From Rhizophagus clarus (taxonomy: Eukaryota > Glomeromycota > Glomeromycetes > Glomerales > Glomeraceae): 64,000 bases of DNA. Below the pieces are notes generated by a model. The model was not told the DNA's origin, searched no databases, and worked only from the letters and a program-made list of their open reading frames with translations. Made by a program: the position numbers and the translations under genes. The stretch lies in contig BLAL01000077.1 of the NCBI GenBank assembly GCA_015698045.1, forward strand, positions 163,986 through 227,985. The letters run 5' to 3'. Below are positions 23,851 through 34,053 of the stretch, one piece after another (position 1 is the first letter of the stretch; each line of letters opens with the position of its first letter).

Positions 23851-24839
23851 AACTTCAGAATTTTTAATTTTAATTAATATTAATATAATATTAATATACT
23901 ATTGCTATTTTAAAAATAGTTTTAAAATTTGGAATTTTTTATAAATATTATTATATTTAGATTTATAAAAATCAAAATATAAATTATTGCCAACCCTTAT
24001 GAACAACTTCTTAAAGTTAACAAGTTAATTTAAAATAAAAAAATCACTTTAAAATTAAAATCACTTAAATGATAAATAATTGAAAGTACAAAAGTTGGTC
24101 GCATTCCATGAATATTAATCCAATCATTCTAAAGTTTTTACTGTAGATAGATTCGACCTTCCTGAACAACTTTTTAAACATAAAAAAGTAATTTCATTTG
24201 ACCAAAGTGATGTTATTACATCCTGAAGTTAAGAGAGAAAAAAAAAAATTTTTGGAGTTAGTACTGTCTAAAAAAATAATTATCTTCACAAATATTATAC
24301 TTAGAATCATAAAAATTGAAATACAAATACTTTTTACAACTGCTAAACAATTTACTTAACATAAAAAGGTAATTTCATTTGTCCAAAATTCATTTTATAT
24401 ATGAGTAAAATTAGCAAACAAAAAATAAGAATATGAGAATATTATTATAAAAACATGATTTTTTTTATAAATATTAAATACAATATTGTGTTTATAAAAT
24501 TAAAATGTGTAAAATAATAGAAAAGAAGTATCAGTTTAAAAAATTTTTTGTAAAAAAATTTTTTTAATATATGTGTGAAATTAAAATTTTCTCTTTATAT
24601 ATATATGAAAATCTTTGTTATACGAATAAGGGGTTCTGCTACGCAAATATAATTACTGAGCTGAAATAAAAATAAGTTTAACTACGCATTTAAATATCTA
24701 ACCAACTAAAAATTTTATATTAAAATAAGCAAATAAAAGTCTTACATAGGGTTTTTTTTATATGATCATTAAGCAAACTCAAATCTAATATATTTATATA
24801 TTGTTCAGGGGTCCTATTAAACTAAGCTAACTAAATCAA

Positions 24840-25330
24840 GTTAATTGCTCCAAAAGGGCCTTCAGTTCTGCAATCAATTTATTTACATCTGGCCTATTGG
24901 ACTGGTTCGTCTTAGAGCGAGAGTTCTTCTTGGTAGATGAACCAAAGTTTGTAGTATTATTATCTTTCTTATTCTGGTTATAGAACCTAGGGTTACCTGA
25001 AAATTGTGTATTAGTATTTTGATGAGAAGTGGGCTTAGAATGCCTAGAAGTATTGCCAGTATTGCCAATTCTAACTGGAGGACATTTCTTGAATCCAAGT
25101 TTAGAGAAGGAATAACGACACCATGACAAATTAACATTATTCTACATTTGAGGAGTACTTATACATTTTGAAGCCTGATCCCATGTTGCAAAGTATCCAA
25201 TCAACTTTCTCTGCTCTGAGGATTCTTTAATGATTTTAAAAGATTTCATTCCACTCTCAGCTAAAAATCTGCTGGGAATACAGTTGGAAAATAAGAAGGA
25301 TTCAGCCATATCTGCCAGTATATTAGTAAT
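24840..25330 (-). pseudogene. LINE ORF1 C-terminal fragment
   Basis: The minus-strand frame reads CIPSRFLAESGMKSFKIIKE, GYFATWDQASKCIS, a stop near 25142, then NLSWCRYSF, a Ser/Asn/Lys-rich linker and a terminal leucine-rich helix (VNKLIAELKALLEQLT, ending 24840). Order and spacing match the end of the ORF1 protein at 22170-23468 (SHKINMFKEVKLPDGKSKII, WNDLHQLIN, WTRHTSP, polar linker, ILAEIVRMNEVLETLL). ORF1 proteins of LINEs bind RNA and form the retrotransposition particle; here this is inferred by analogy. Truncated at the 5' side and interrupted. Confidence 0.65.
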
Positions 25331-25443
25331 GACTGCTTAGAATTTTTCTCTTTGTTTGCATTCTGAAAGATTTCACGAAGCTAAAAACCATCTAACTGGG
25401 ATACTTCTGAGTTTGACAGACTATTCGTATAAAATTAACTATT

Positions 25444-25795
25444 ACTATATCTATTAAATATATTCTAGTAATAACTTTTTTTTTTTTCCTTTAAGCATTA
25501 TGTTGATTCTAAATCCAATATTACATTATTAATAATATTGCTGGTTTTTTTATAAGTTCAACTAAACCACCCATTATTATTAATTAATAAGCACATCTGA
25601 TCATGAATCTTTTTGATTATTATATCACTTTTTGATGTTATAACGTGATGTTTAAATTTAACTAATTAATCAATTATAGTTTAATTATTATAAATACTAA
25701 ATTTCAAAAATATTGCTTAATTGTTTAACATTTTATATTATTTGAAAAGGGTTATAAATATGTAAAAAAATACATAGACTTGTGATAAAATTTGA
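25444..25795. other. AT-rich spacer
   Basis: Nothing coding or repetitive recognised between the retroposon duplication and the hAT-like remnant. Confidence 0.45.
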
Positions 25796-26217
25796 TTATA
25801 AAGTGTCTCCTATTAATTCATCATTAAGTAAATATTGTTGAATTAATTCTTCAATATTGTAATTACTTTCTATTTCTATATTTTCGCTATTATCTAACTT
25901 ATTTTCACTATCACTTTCATTATCACTTATATTATCACTATCATCTGAATTTTCATTATCATTATACGAATATTTTGCTGCATCTTTTAAATTAAACATT
26001 TCTTCAATGATTAAAACTCGTATTTCATAATTAGGAATATCAGAATATCTAAAATAGGAATATTTCTTCTATTATCAGTTTCATTCTCCTCTTCAAATTG
26101 TAAAAATGTTGATTCATTAATCATTTTATATACTTTATCCTCTATATATTGTTGATGATTAACATAAGCAAGCTCATTTTTAATATTAGATACATAAAAT
26201 AAACGAATTTTTGCCAT
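25796..26217 (-). pseudogene. Probable hAT transposase C-terminal remnant
   Basis: Two adjacent minus-strand frames: AKIRLFYVSNIKNELAYVNH (26217-26011), then after a frame change an acidic tail with repeated Asp/Ser/Glu/Asn (DNENSDDSDNISDNESDSEN) ending IEELIQQYLLND (25999-25796). A basic-hydrophobic segment followed by a very acidic C-terminus is how I remember hAT-like transposase ends in this type of genome; no catalytic residues are present, so the call is tentative. Confidence 0.35.
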
Positions 26218-26267
26218 AGCTTCAACCTTTAAAAGTCCTAACTGTTACTGTTATTTACCATATAACA

Positions 26268-27225
26268 GGACCCCAAACAATATATATATATATAGGTTAC
26301 ATTAAAATCCAAATTTTTTACTATGATTAATAAGCAAATTATTTTAAACTCTGCTAAGCAAAATTTTATTATAACATCAAAAATTTTATATTGCTAAGCA
26401 ACTCATTTTATGACATATATAAAAATTTTTATAAATAACTTATAAATTTATATTTATAGTACAATTTATTATAAAATCTAAAATACAGATAAATTTTAAT
26501 GTGATAAATAACTTAATTTAAATACCCAAAATATTAAAAATTTAAAAATTAATACTGTTATAAGGATACTAACCTTTCAATAAATATTATACCTAGAGTT
26601 ATAAAAAATAAAGCACAATTATTTTCAACTATTCTGAACAACTTACTTAAGCACAAGAAGTTGATTTCATTTAATAAAAATAGTAAAATTACACTTTAAA
26701 ATTAAAAATCAAATAAACGATAAATAATTGAAAGTACAAAACTTGGTCGCATTCTATGAATATTAATCCAATCATCCTAAAATTTTTACTGTAGGTAGAT
26801 TCAATCCTGCTGAACAATATTACTTAAGCAAAAAAAGTGATTTCATTTGACCAAAGTGATGTAATTATATCCTGAAGTTAAAAGAGAAAAAAAAAAATTT
26901 TAGAATTAATACTGTTTGAAAAATACAAATTTCTTCATAAATATTATACTTAGCCTTAAGAAAATTAAGATCTGATTACTTTTGATATTGCTAAACAGCT
27001 TTATTTAAATATAAAAAGTATTTCATTAAACTAAAATTTATTTTACATATAGTTAAATTTTATAAACAAAAAATAAGAATAAGAGAATATTATTATAAAA
27101 AATGTATTTTTTTATAAATATAATATTTAATTTTATGAAAACTAAAGTGTATAAAATCAATAATATATTGAAAAAAAAAAATATTTTTTTAAAAAAAATT
27201 TTAAAAGTACAAGTGAAATTAAAAA
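26268..27225. repeat. Second, truncated copy of the 1.26-kb TIR element
   Basis: Starts with GGACCCCAAACAATATATAT and follows the left part of the copy at 21600-24816 in direct orientation, first matching 21602-21900, then 23860-24590. Shared blocks include 'taataagcaaattatttta', 'gataaataattgaaagtaca', 'ttggtcgcatt' and 'atttcatttgaccaaagtg'. It breaks off at 'gtgaaattaaaa', where the poly(T) of the next LINE begins. The right terminal repeat is missing. Confidence 0.75.
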
Positions 27226-29640
27226 TTTTTTTTTTTTTTTTTTGGACCGCAAAGAATAATCTTTATTTACAAAGTGAATAATACAATGTAGCAATGTTAC
27301 AGATAAAAGTTCTATATAGTAAAAACTATGCCAAATACAAATCATATAACAAAGGACATTAAAGGCTTATAAAGCGAATAGTGTCTTGACCAAGTTAAAG
27401 TAAAGAAAAAAAACTATAAAAGGACTAAACTTCCAAGTAGTATCCTTGGAATTAAAATGAAAAAGGAATATAATTTCTTATCCACCTGGCCTACAACTAT
27501 TGTAAAATCCAGGATTTGAGCACCAGTTTGTATATTTGCTAAAATCTCACCTAATTCAATTAAAATGTTTTCCTGTTGAGAGGAATTAATTTGTAAATAA
27601 TTTCTCTTTTCTTGAATGTGTAATTTGTCTGGTTGGTTTCTTAAATTTTGATTGATGTTGTATTATTTTTCAATTTCTTTAAGTTTAATGCATCTTGGAT
27701 ACCATATTTTTTCTTTTGTCATTTCAAAGGTTTTTTCAAGAGTTTTGATAATGATCACTTTCGTATTTTTCTTGTTTTTTACTGTATTATTAAAAATATA
27801 ATTATATAGGTTAGTAGTAATTATACCTTTTATCAGTTCTATGAAGGATATGTCTGTTGAGTGATCAATTGAAGAAAGTCTGAATTCATTCATCACATTC
27901 AGAATTGTGTTACCAAGGGTTTCATCATAATTGTTATTGACAGCTTTGATGTTTGTATTGATCAGTGTAATTATTTCTTTAATTATATTTTTCATATATT
28001 TTTTGTTATGTTTACAGGTCCAAACATATGCAAAGGTTTTTTTTTTCTTTTTACAAATAACACATTTAAATTTTCTGTATATATCGTAGGAGGATTTTTT
28101 TAGTTGTTCTATTGTTAGTATTTCTTCGATCAATCTTTTGATTTTTTGTTGTTTGAGTTTGTGCAGAGTATAGTTTGTGGTGAAGTATGTTTCTTCATCT
28201 TGTTGTTGATTAATAAATTCAAAGGTGGCATTCCAGTATATTTTATACTTCTTATATTTGTCATTTCTATGCAGATTCCAGAATTTTTCTAAGGATTCTA
28301 TTCTTGTTGTTAGTCTTATAAATTTCCTAACTATAATTATTTGGTTCCATGTGGGGGATGAAGTTGAAGTGATCTAGGTAGTTAAAATTAAACACAATAT
28401 TGTTAATTTTGTTAGCATTATTATATGTTTGTTTTATCCATTTATTAAGTTCGTTATATATACTATTGTCATCGTGTGCTTTGACTTTTTGCATCGTGAT
28501 ATTGTATTCTGAGTGGGAGATTAAATCTTTTATTATCATCCAGTATGGAGCGTTATGTGAGAATTTGAGTATATCTCTTGTTGTTATAATATTGATTTCT
28601 TCTGTGATTTGTTTGTAGTTGTTGAGTGTTGTTTTACTATCCAGATATATTGTTGTTGGTCTCTGTTCTGGGATTATTAGGAGTGCAATTAATAATGCAA
28701 GGGTTTCTGCTTTGTTGAAGGTTATCCATGAGTCTATTGCAGCAACTTGTTGTTCGATTAAGTTTTGGAATTTGTTATAGATTTGTAATCCATAATGACT
28801 TTGTATGTTAGGGGTACCATTGTGTATTACTGATCTATCGATATATACATGGAGTTCTGTTATTTGGTTGCTCAGAGTTATTCTTAAGTTTGTTAAACGT
28901 TAGATATTTTTATAGTTAGGTTGATCTATTGATAAGTATCATTGTAATATCGGTTGGATGGTTGTTTATATCTATAATTGTATTTAACTGTGTTTAGTGT
29001 TGAGTTATTAATACTTTTTTTGGTGTTCCATATTTCTTTTATAAAATGGCCACTTATTTCTGGTTGTATGAAATATCTATTTCCTAAATATCTAACCAGT
29101 TATTTGGTCGCTGATAATCTCATTGCAGTGTTTGTTGTGCTCAATATTATACAAGTGTGTTTCCAGTCTAAAATTCACAAGGATTTCAAGCCTTTGTGTC
29201 CTAGGTCACAACCATTACAAGATCTAAATACTATGCCTTTTTCGTGGTTGTCATTGACTTGGATAATGTGGTTAGCGAAAATTAGTTTTGAATCGATTTT
29301 AACTATTTTACCAAAAACTAACTCTTCTTCTTCCAGTATATTTTCAGCTTTGAAAATGACAATTCTTCCTTTATCTATTCTGTCATTATATAGTTGTATT
29401 ATCTTCGTTCTTTTGTTGTTATGTATAACATTTTGATGTAGTATAGAATTCTTGATATGTTATTTTAATTTGAGAGTGTTTGTGTTAGTGCAAAGTGTTG
29501 AAATTAGATCATTGTAAAGGTTTCTAGTGGTGGGTGTTATCTTGATGTATTGAGTGTATCATTTTTCCTTTAATTCGTGTATTGATAGGAGGTAGTTTTT
29601 GCATAGTGTAGTTAATTGATCTAAATAAATTATATTATAC
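27226..29640 (-). mobile_element. LINE 3' part with poly(A) tail (minus orientation)
   Basis: The poly(A) tail is the T-run 27226-27243. Minus-strand coding relics extend from the tail up to about 29640 (linker domain, RNase H, C-terminal Cys-rich region). The endonuclease and reverse transcriptase domains are absent, so the copy is 5' truncated. No second copy of its left flank (aagtgaaattaaaa) was found at the far end. Confidence 0.75.
27663..29450 (-). pseudogene. LINE ORF2 C-terminus: linker, RNase H and Cys/His-rich tail
   Basis: Reading down the minus strand: KAENILEEEELVFGKIVKID and RSCNGCDLGHKGLKSL (Cys motif, about 29380-29165), a stop, then SGHFIKEIWN. RNase H follows: HVYIDRSVIHNGTPNIQSHY (first Asp, about 28855), FNKAETLALLIALL (Glu, about 28715), IYLDSKTTLNNY (second Asp, about 28650) and MQKVKAHDDNSIYNELNKWI (last acidic site, about 28490). 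All four acidic positions remain. The tail frame 28133-27663 contains FKCVICKKKKKTFAYVWTCK, a zinc-binding type C-x2-C...C pattern. Several stops and frame changes are present. Confidence 0.78.
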
Positions 29641-29689
29641 TTTTTAAAAAAAGAGAAGAATTTGTTATATTGGACTTTGGTTAATAGGT

Positions 29690-29723
29690 ACTAGATAGCA
29701 GTCTTATAAGACTGCTATCTAGT
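29690..29723. repeat. Perfect 34-bp palindrome
   Basis: The 17 bases ACTAGATAGCAGTCTTA are followed at once by their exact reverse complement, with no spacer. Downstream, 'gttatagtgttatct' and 'ctataatgttatct' repeat a related motif. It stands about 50 bases from the upstream end of LINE-like coding. It could be a transposon joint or a recombination hot spot. Confidence 0.85.
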
Positions 29724-30186
29724 TATGTTATAGTGTTATCTGTTACGCTATAATGTTATCTAAGTTACTGTTTTTATTGTTCTATGGCTATTTTATTATT
29801 TTGTAGATATTTGCTTGTTTTGATCGCTATATCTTTTTTTTATAGACTTCTAGATATCTGCTATTTTTCGTTACTCTGCGGGCTTTTTGTGGTTATTTTG
29901 CTATGTTAGGTTTATTACTTATTTTGGACTTGTGTGTCATTTTGGTTTTATTATTGCTATACGAATGCTGGTTAACTTTTATTTTTCGTTTTGAATGCAG
30001 GGCTTCTTATTTACTGTTTGGGGGTTTGTGTCAGTTCTGGACCTCTTTGTTTGCTATCGAGGGGTCCTTTGGGGAGGGGTATGCTGGTTGGCTTTATTTT
30101 TCGTTTTAAATAGAAATTTTGCTGACGGGCTGTGAGGCAATATATCAGTAAGGAGGAGGCGAGGAGAGGCGAAAAAAAATTGGAGA
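29724..30186. other. Spacer, no gene called
   Basis: T-rich on the plus strand, with a hydrophobic open frame (29903-30109) that lacks recognisable features. A 'ggaggaggcgaggagaggcg' purine stretch lies near 30152-30171. Confidence 0.4.
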
Positions 30187-30213
30187 AAACCTGTTACCAA
30201 TGGTAACAGGTTT
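30187..30213. repeat. 27-bp inverted repeat
   Basis: AAACCTGTTACCA, one base, then TGGTAACAGGTTT: perfect 13-base arms. It would form a strong hairpin in RNA followed by T-rich sequence. Function unknown. Confidence 0.8.
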
Positions 30214-30477
30214 TATATCATGTGATAATTCAGGATTTTGTGTCACATTTGAGGTGGTGGTTGGTTGGAGGTTTGGAGATGCCCATTTGATTGCCGGATG
30301 AGGCATGAAGTGCCAAGTTGGTGACCCAGATGTGCAATCCCGCCTTTTATGATCCTTTTGATTGCTGAGAATAAGGCACGAAGTGCCAAATCAGGTCTGG
30401 CCATACTCTTTTCATGCTCTTTTTCTCATATTTTCCTAAATCTTTTTGTCTTTCTGACCTCTTTCCTGCCTATCGGC

Positions 30478-30545
30478 GGTAGTACACCAAAGCATAACTT
30501 CTCTTATTTTCTTTCCTATATATTATTCTACTTTGGTGTACTACC
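30478..30545. mobile_element. 68-bp mini TIR element, copy 1
   Basis: Ends are the perfect 15-base inverted repeats GGTAGTACACCAAAG and CTTTGGTGTACTACC, with a T-rich 38-base centre. It sits within a longer direct repeat (30468-30564) that recurs at 30631-30727, so the pair may reflect a local duplication rather than two insertions. Confidence 0.7.
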
Positions 30546-30640
30546 AAATTTATATCTTATTTTACTAGTCTATTAATAAAAATTTTTCTTGGCAAATTTC
30601 AGCGAACTGGTTCGCCCAAAATTACGAAGTGCCTATCAGC

Positions 30641-30708
30641 AGTAGTACACCAAAGCATAACTTCTCTTATTTTCTTTCCTATATATTATTCTACTTTAGT
30701 GTACTACC
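30641..30708. mobile_element. 68-bp mini TIR element, copy 2
   Basis: Same unit as the copy at 30478-30545, with G-to-A changes in both arms (AGTAGTACACC; CTTTAGTGTACTACC). Flanking bases (gcctatcrgc before, aaatttatatcttatttta after) are shared with copy 1. Further fragments of the motif 'gtactaccac' follow at about 30810-30842. Confidence 0.7.
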
Positions 30709-30940
30709 AAATTTATATCTTATTTTACGCTTTCGCATTCCTAGAACTCTTTCTTGTATAGTTACTATTCCGGGATACTTTAGGATATTACTACATCAAT
30801 TACTTTTAGGTACTACCACATTGATTACTTTTGGGTACTACCACTGACCCAGTGTTTTGCCAGCAAGCGTATTCGTCCAAAATTATATAAAATTTTTATT
30901 TTGAACTTTGCAAATTTCTATGTAATGTTATATTAGTTTC

Positions 30941-31345
30941 TTGCATATACATCATGCTTCTTGCGCAAAAAAAACCCAGGCCTTGCCACTTGTTTGTTCT
31001 GAACTGCTTGAACTAATTTTTAGTAATCTTAAGATTAAAGATATACTATATTTCTGTTTTACTGTGAATCATCAATGGAATTCTGAAGCATTTCAAGTTA
31101 TTTTAAAGCAAAAAGAAAGGGAATTTTGTGAAGATCTTGATTTTATCAAATATCGGCTAGACTGTAGTGAACAAGAAATAACCCGTATTCATACAGTTCT
31201 CTATACTTCGCGTTATAATCGGATTACAGCAGGAGAAGAAATTGCAAATGTTCATGCAGTAATCAAATCCCATATAAATAATCTTACAAGTATTCTTTCC
31301 TGTCTTATTAAGTCTTCTGTCTTACGAAATAAATTTCATGTATAA
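30941..31345 (+). CDS. F-box-like protein, small or broken
   Basis: The frame contains LPLVCSELLELIFSNLKIKD followed by ILYFCFTVNHQWNSEA. This matches the F-box pattern (LP-x-E-L/I-L-x2-I-F-x2-L...D-L...V-N...W), which in SCF ubiquitin ligases binds Skp1. About 80 further residues are helical and charged, without LRR or WD repeats, and end at 31345. No ATG lies in frame before the F-box; an ATG at 30954 is in another frame, so either a frameshift or an upstream exon is needed. F-box genes are strongly amplified in this kind of fungal genome (remembered), and truncated ones are usual. Confidence 0.5.
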   Translation: MHIHHASCAKKTQALPLVCSELLELIFSNLKIKDILYFCFTVNHQWNSEAFQVILKQKEREFCEDLDFIKYRLDCSEQEITRIHTVLYTSRYNRITAGEEIANVHAVIKSHINNLTSILSCLIKSSVLRNKFHV

Positions 31346-31675
31346 TAGTAAAATCTTTATAAACAAACGAAAAAATTGTTAAAAGATATCAATCTACTTG
31401 ATGATATCAATAATACATAAAAAGAGTGAATATATAGACAAGATTGTTGAGCTGTATTGTCAAGTACTCTTGGCCAAAATTGCCACTTCCTGCTAAGAAT
31501 ACTGGTGATATTTATTTTTTTACTTATGCAATAATAGTAGCCAAGTTTAATTTTACTTACAAACTTGCACCTGGATTTGCATATATCCAGATTGATTCTT
31601 CTAATTAAACTAGTTTGGAGCTGATGATCACTACCGCAAATTTCTGTACGTGATATTCTATTGTACCTATAAAAT

Positions 31676-32187
31676 GCAAGACGATATTAATACTAAAGCT
31701 TTAGCATATGCCCAAAAGCGTGAAGGAAGATGCTTAGCTAAAGTTAGCCCTAATACATATTTATGGGCATGTAAAAAAGGCCATCAATAGGAGGCGCTAT
31801 ATAAAAATATGAAACAGAATTATAGATGGTGCAATATTTGTCCTAATGTACTGGAAAAAACATGCCGGTATATATTTGAGGATTTATTGCATAAAGAATT
31901 TCCTCTCTGAAAACTTAAATTCTTGGAGGGATTACATCTAGATGGATATAATGAAGAGCTAGGCTTGGCCTTCGAATATAGTGGCAACCAACATTACCAA
32001 ATCGTCCCTTTTTTCACCCGCAAGGTCAGATGAATCTAAATGCACAAATATGGCATGATTGGAAAAAGAGAGCATTATGTCATCGGGAAGGAATAATCCT
32101 TATTACAATCCCTTACTGTGTAGTAGATTTAGAAACTTTTATAAGGAGCGCCTTGTATGCATTTGGTTATATCCCAATACCCACCTA
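31676..32187 (+). pseudogene. Zinc-ribbon plus Vsr/PD-(D/E)XK-like nuclease relic
   Basis: Starts MQDDINTKALAYAQKREGRC, then YLWACKKGHQ, a TAG, RWCNICPNV. The C-x3-GH...W-C-x2-C arrangement is a treble-clef zinc ribbon. After a TGA comes [20 protein letters not shown] followed by [12 protein letters not shown]: the D-G-Y...F-E-Y-x-G-x-Q-H-Y core of a large Vsr-like endonuclease family with the catalytic D and E/Q in place. After a frame change, HDWKKRALCHREGIILITIP gives the last strand of the fold, and the end is at 32187. Its 3' end overlaps, antisense, the end of the integrase gene (32139). Two stops and one frameshift. Confidence 0.6.
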
Positions 32188-34038
32188 GGAGGCAACATAG
32201 GTTCTTCTTTAATATGCATTAACTGTTCTCTTACGAAAGGTCGTTGAGGCCCTGATTCATCTAAATAATATAAAATAGGCATTGGAGGATTCTTTCTAAC
32301 AACAATTCTCCAAATCTTATGCAGGCTAGGAGACCATGTTGGATCTGTTATTCTGCGTCGTTCAAAAGGATCATTTTCTCACTCTCCAGGAGCGAGTAAA
32401 AATCGGATAGTAGTACCTTTTGGTAATTGTGGTTCATCAACACCTATTGGGTGATTATATTTTACTGATGGTTTGGAATATATCCGCTCAAGTTTTGTTG
32501 TGTCATTAGGACTCATCCCAATCAATCGAGTTAGGCTATCATTTATATTATCAACAATTCTCCTTGCAAATCATTCACATTTTCTACAGCGCTTGCCAGT
32601 AGGCAGAAGAAACTCTACCGAATACTGATTTTTAAAAACCCTTCTAGAAAAATGTCTGGCATAATTGTCAATCATTGCAAAACTTGTATGCCTGAAATAT
32701 GCTATAATTCTTCGAATTTCAACGCCATGTTCATCCATTAATAAAGTCACGTATCCTATAAACTCAGTGCCCTTATCACATTGCAATTTTCGAGGCCAGT
32801 TATGAGGTTTATCAGGATTATCATATATACTCTTAAATGCTTCGGCAACTTCCTTACTGCTCTTTGATGTTAAAAAAATGAAATCTTTATATCTAGTCGC
32901 GCAGTCTATAACCAATAGTACATAGTAATATATCAGGCCATCATCTAGTAAATTTGTATCCACATCTTCATCATATGGCAGTGATGGCAAATGACAATGT
33001 CATTTGGCTAATTTTTAAATGATCCCAAATGATATCAAAATGATATAAGAATTCGTATCATTTAAAATAAATGTCATTTACAAATGACAAGTGACAAAAT
33101 GACATGTGTCATCTTTAAATGATAATGTCATTATCATTTGATGATTTCTTAATGGTAATTCTTTTAGGCTTGTATATCCAAAATAGCTTAATGAACATAT
33201 TTCGTTTATTAAATTTGGAAAAAAATAAGTGATAACATTTTATTTTATGCAAAATGAATCTAAAGATTTTAATTTTTTTTTGTGTTTTTGTCAGTTGGTT
33301 GACAAAGAAAATCATTTAGATAGTGATGTTGTTATAAATGAAGAAACTTATAATTTTGAAGTAGGTGGGCAGGATACTCATCCAGTAGATAATCCATTAG
33401 CTAAATGAAATCTACTTAATTTGTTTAATGAATCAAATGCCAGTTTATGTTAGTTCAATGATAAACTTGAATTAAATATCTGATGTAATAAAAAGTTCAG
33501 AATAAATTGCGAAATATATTACAGGTCACATGATATATTTTAAATGACAATCATTTGTCATTTGCCTTTTGAAATGATATAATGACATGTGACATATCAC
33601 TAATATCATTTGTATCATTTCATGTCACTTGCCAACACTGTCATATGGTATTTCGATCAAATCACATTGGTGCACAGTATTTGGCTTCGTGATTTTAGAG
33701 TAACTGGCATAAGGTATATGCTTTGGTGAAGGACGAAAAATTTGATACATTGCTTGGTTCTCAAGCCATTTTTTTACATTAATAAATGAAAAGCTGTAGC
33801 CAGCTTTTTTACAAGCATTCCACAATCCTTTAACATTTTGATACAGACCTTCAGGACGATAATATAGTTTTTGCAAGGCAAGATGCTGGTCTAAATTATG
33901 AGCTTTTTGGGGATCGATATTAATCGTAGGTGTTTGTTTTGCTATAATTTGGTCTAGCTTTCGTGCTTTTTGAGGATCAATATAAATAACCGGTTCTCCC
34001 ATTCCAATTTTTTTATAATTATGAAAAAAAACTGGCAT
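32139..34038 (-). pseudogene. Retrovirus-type DDE integrase, interrupted
   Basis: N-terminal part 34038-33649: HTH-like region (KGLWNACKKAGYSFSFINVK), then HQCDLIEIPYD, which supplies the first catalytic Asp. A 662-bp insertion follows. The core resumes at about 32978: YYVLLVIDCATRYKDFIFLT and LQCDKGTEFIGYV (second Asp). The third site reads HTSFAMIDNYARHF, with Asp where Glu is usual. TGA stops at about 32570 and 32385 are followed in frame by RRIVDNINDSLTRLIG and by ITDPTWSPSLHKIWRIVVRK, PILYYLDESGPQRPFVREQL: the C-terminal DNA-binding region of this integrase type. Ends at 32139. Both stops would be Trp codons changed G to A, if the usual residue was Trp. Confidence 0.75.
32979..33640. mobile_element. 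662-bp hAT-type insertion in the integrase gene
   Basis: Ends are CAGTGATGGCAAATG at the left and the complement of CAGTGTTGGCAAGTG at the right: CAGTG termini are standard for hAT. The exact 8-bp duplication TCATATGG flanks it (32971-32978, 33641-33648). Taking out the element and one duplication copy restores the integrase frame. The interior has many AAATGACA/TGTCATTT motifs near both ends and a plus-strand frame around 33288-33408 (QLVDKENHLDSDVVINEETY), perhaps the remains of a transposase C-terminus. So it is probably an internal-deletion derivative. Confidence 0.9.
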
Positions 34039-34053
34039 TTATTAAGTCAGATT

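Larger units (their letters stand above)
21600..24816. mobile_element. Non-autonomous TIR element interrupted by a retroposon
   Basis: Left end TAGGATCCTGAATAATATAT and right end TATATTGTTCAGGGGTCCTA (24797-24816) are inverted repeats with a few mismatches. TTAAAC stands on both sides (21594-21599, 24817-24822); reading one base further in gives GTTAAACT/ATTAAACT, an 8-base duplication with one mismatch as in hAT elements. Without the retroposon at 21906-23850 the element is about 1.26 kb and non-coding. A second copy is at 26268-27225; matching landmarks include 'aagcaaattattttar', 'gctaagcaa' and 'cattccatgaatattaatcc'. Confidence 0.78.
21309..25428 (-). mobile_element. Outer poly(A) retroposon of the nest (minus orientation)
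   Basis: A T-run at 21309-21323 is the poly(A) tail read from the minus strand. The 15-base duplication ATAAAATTAACTATT stands at 21296-21310 and exactly repeated at 25429-25443, marking both borders of one insertion. Its own content is 25428-24817 (an ORF1 C-terminal fragment) and 21593-21311 (3' untranslated region). All between 21600 and 24816 arrived later. It is a 5'-truncated or ORF1-only copy: no reverse transcriptase is found between ORF1 and the tail. Confidence 0.85.

Noticed and set aside
28978-29436. Plus-strand frame of 152 codons
   Set aside because: It is antisense to the LINE ORF2 linker and RNase H region, which shows recognisable motifs.
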